From: Clostridia bacterium
GTDB lineage: Bacteria; Bacillota_A; Clostridia; Oscillospirales; CAG-272
Assembly: GCA_017462145.1 (NCBI GenBank)
Contig: JAFTRT010000081.1
Span: forward strand, 1-5,867
Length of the DNA stretch: 5,867 nucleotides
Direction of reading: 5' to 3'
The notes under the pieces are model-generated. The model was not told the origin of the DNA. It was given only the letters and a program-made list of their open reading frames with translations, and did not search any database. The position numbers were made by a program, and so were the translations under genes. Shown here in pieces: positions 4,350-5,867 of this stretch (its first letter is position 1; each line of letters begins with the position of its first letter).

Positions 4350-5633
4350 ATGAACAAAATTTTTTGGAAACGGATGGTGGTTTCACTGATTCTTTCTATG
4401 GCCGTCTTGTTGTTGGCATCCTGTCAAAATGGGAATGAGGTCGTAGCAGGAAAAGATGGAGCCGATGGAAAATCCGCTTATGATCTGGCCGTTGAAAACG
4501 GCTTTACCGGCTCCGTACAAGAGTGGCTTGCTTCTCTAACGGGTGCAACAGGTCCTGCCGGCAAGGACGGAAAAGATGGTGTTGACGGTAAAGATGGCGT
4601 TGATGGTACCAACGGTAAAAACGGTGGAACCGGTGCAGGAATTTCCGACATTCAGATCAGCTATGAAACAGACGAAAACGGCAATCGTTTTATGGTCTTC
4701 ACCATTGTTTACACCAGCGGTTATCGCCAAATCATCCGCACGGACGATGTGGTAACCACCGTAAACAGTACCGCCGGTTTAGCTACAGCGTTAGCAGAGG
4801 GCGGCAATGTTATCATCGAAGAAGATGTGGAAATTGTTGAGTCTATCGTAGTAGAAAAAGACACTGTTATTACTTTGAAGGGTGATTTAGACGCATCTGA
4901 CAACACGTCCCGTCCGTTCAAGTTAGCTGACGGCGCAAACCTGACCATTAACGGCGGAAATGCAGTGGTAACGGTTGGTGCATACGGTTTGGTCGATATT
5001 CCCGCAGGTGGCACAGTGACCATCAACGGTGGTACGTACGTAGGCACCACCGACAACGGATCTTTCATCAAAACCAGAAGCTCCACCGCAGACGTTACCA
5101 TCAACCTCAACAACGTAACCTTTACCGATAACTCCACAAGCGGAAGCTACATCTATAATGGTGTCGGCTCCGATAACGTAACATTGAACGTCATCGGTGG
5201 CGTATTCAATAGCTACAGCGGATTCTGTTCCTTTGAAGAGGGATACTTTAGCGGTGTCACGCTGAACGTCAAGCACAATGGCATCTACAACAGTGCCGAT
5301 TCCGTGGCTTTGATTGAGAACTGTGTCATTACCACCACGAATAGCGGAACCGAAACGGAAAAGCACAATGCGCCTGCCGGTTGCGTAACCGTTTCTTCTA
5401 ATGCAGTTGTAAACGTTATCAATTGTACGCTCAACGGTGCCGAACATGCTACTGCCGTTTACACCTCCGGTGGTACGATCCATCTTGAAAACTGCACGGT
5501 AGTTGGCAACCATGCTATCTATCACGATAGCGGACACACCGACATCACTTTCTTGATCACCGTAAATGGAACCAATGCCAGTGTGGTATATCCCAACTGT
5601 AATGGAACCTGCAACAATCATCCTCACCAATAA
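4350..5633 (+). CDS. Surface lipoprotein with collagen-like repeats and probable beta-helix domain
   Basis: A 427-residue predicted lipoprotein of unknown function. The N terminus has a basic start, a hydrophobic core (10-22) and lipobox LLASC with the acylated Cys25, so it should be anchored on the outer face of the membrane. A short module NGFTGSVQEWLASL (50-63) of a type seen in collagen-like and phage-tail-like surface proteins is flanked by Gly-X-Y triplets: GKDGADGKS before it and about eleven triplets at 65-97. A small beta-rich segment follows (about 98-135). From about 136 to 410 come short repeated strands rich in Thr, Val, Ile and Asn (for example LTINGG, VTINGGTY, VTLNVIGGVF, VVNVINCTL), the pattern of a right-handed parallel beta-helix as in pectate-lyase-like folds. 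No catalytic residues are identifiable. The tail has CNGTCNNHPH. ATG 4350 has AAGGAGG in front; a longer frame from TTG 4272 has none. Adhesion, glycan binding or a carbohydrate-active role are all possible. Confidence 0.88.
   Translation: MNKIFWKRMVVSLILSMAVLLLASCQNGNEVVAGKDGADGKSAYDLAVENGFTGSVQEWLASLTGATGPAGKDGKDGVDGKDGVDGTNGKNGGTGAGISDIQISYETDENGNRFMVFTIVYTSGYRQIIRTDDVVTTVNSTAGLATALAEGGNVIIEEDVEIVESIVVEKDTVITLKGDLDASDNTSRPFKLADGANLTINGGNAVVTVGAYGLVDIPAGGTVTINGGTYVGTTDNGSFIKTRSSTADVTINLNNVTFTDNSTSGSYIYNGVGSDNVTLNVIGGVFNSYSGFCSFEEGYFSGVTLNVKHNGIYNSADSVALIENCVITTTNSGTETEKHNAPAGCVTVSSNAVVNVINCTLNGAEHATAVYTSGGTIHLENCTVVGNHAIYHDSGHTDITFLITVNGTNASVVYPNCNGTCNNHPHQ
4569..4604 (+). repeat. Two 18-bp tandem units coding GKDGVD
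   Basis: Within the collagen-like region two consecutive 18-bp units both encode Gly-Lys-Asp-Gly-Val-Asp and differ only at three third-codon positions. This is the kind of DNA where slippage changes repeat number between strains. It is part of the lipoprotein gene, not an independent element. Confidence 0.75.
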
Positions 5634-5651
5634 ATCTATTGAATCAAATCG

Positions 5652-5682
5652 ACAGCCGCCCACAGATGTGGGCGGCTGTTTT
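5652..5682 (+). terminator. Intrinsic terminator of the lipoprotein gene
   Basis: Perfect 13-base arms ACAGCCGCCCACA (5652-5664) and TGTGGGCGGCTGT (5667-5679) around GA, ending in a T4 run (5679-5682). It starts 18 nt after the stop. The stop of the convergent sigma-factor gene (5681-5683) lies inside the T-run. On the minus strand the same hairpin is followed by CGATTTGATT, so it may terminate the sigma-factor mRNA too, though less well. Confidence 0.88.
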
Positions 5683-5867
5683 ATGCTTCTACGCCAAACT
5701 CCGAGCGTAAAAAAGCCAAAATCTTTTTTTCTTCCCTGGAGATCTTGACCTGTGTCAACCCCATTTGAGCGGCCGTTTGCTGTTGCGTCATATTGCGATA
5801 ATACCGAAACAGTACGATCTTTTGCCAATCAGCGGGCATCTTTGCCATGGCGCGTGTCAGTGCGATC
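5681..5867 (-). CDS. C-terminal part of a SigF/SigG/SigB-type RNA polymerase sigma factor (partial)
   Basis: The last 61 codons of a gene that runs off the right edge, ending at TAA 5681-5683. The product ends with MPADWQKIVLFRYYRNMTQQ, then QTAAQMGLTQVKISREEKKI, then a short tail. This is sigma-70 region 4.2: the helix-turn-helix that binds the -35 element. It most resembles the sporulation/stress group SigF, SigG and SigB, where the corresponding segment reads KTQxEVAxxLGISQVQVSRLEKKIL. The Lys-Ile-Ser-Arg-Glu-Glu variant of the recognition helix differs from the usual Gln-Val-Ser-Arg-Leu-Glu. Upstream regions 2 and 3 are outside the window, so which sigma factor it is cannot be decided. 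If it is SigF or SigG, the organism may sporulate. Confidence 0.85.
   Translation of the reverse strand, partial: IALTRAMAKMPADWQKIVLFRYYRNMTQQQTAAQMGLTQVKISREEKKILAFLRSEFGVEA

Noticed and set aside
4923..5828. Long 301-codon open frame on the minus strand
   Set aside because: It is antisense to the beta-helix repeats, whose codon bias leaves the opposite strand open, and it crosses a strong terminator and the sigma-factor gene in the wrong frame.

Overview
The window looks like a chromosomal core segment from an uncultured, gut-type member of the Clostridia (Firmicutes/Bacillota). The grounds are near-consensus sigma-A promoters with 17-bp spacers, strong GGAGG-type ribosome binding sites, a tRNA gene with CCA encoded, a sigma-F/G-type sigma factor end, and a dCMP deaminase-rimI-tsaD gene string. 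I cannot name the genus. No phage, IS element or CRISPR array is visible.

Layout: (a) Positions 1-2150, minus strand: an operon read right to left from a good promoter at 2122-2150. It holds a dCMP deaminase gene broken by two in-frame stops, then rimI (1 nt after it), then tsaD (rimI stop to tsaD start only 9 nt), then the first 17 codons of an unrecognised gene at the left edge. (b) 2170-3059, minus: a single unrecognised polytopic membrane protein with its own consensus promoter and intrinsic terminator. (c) 3110-4157, plus: a divergent consensus promoter drives tRNA-Thr(CGU). A strong hairpin without a U-tract follows, then rsmA (ksgA), which has no visible promoter of its own and is probably reached by read-through. 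(d) 4232-5682, plus: a monocistronic surface lipoprotein with collagen-like Gly-X-Y repeats and a probable beta-helix body. An inverted repeat overlaps its -35 box and its leader can fold. (e) 5681-5866, minus: the C-terminal region 4 of a sigma factor of the SigF/SigG/SigB type, convergent with the lipoprotein gene and ending inside its terminator.

The common theme of a-c is modification of the translation machinery. RimI acetylates ribosomal protein S18, TsaD makes t6A37 in ANN-decoding tRNAs, tRNA-Thr(CGU) is itself such a substrate, and RsmA dimethylates 16S rRNA. The features most worth a second look are the clustered nonsense codons in the deaminase, the T-stem mismatch in the tRNA, the tRNA-rsmA read-through arrangement, and the regulated-looking leader of the lipoprotein gene. 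I do not see convincing evidence of a wholly new multi-gene system.
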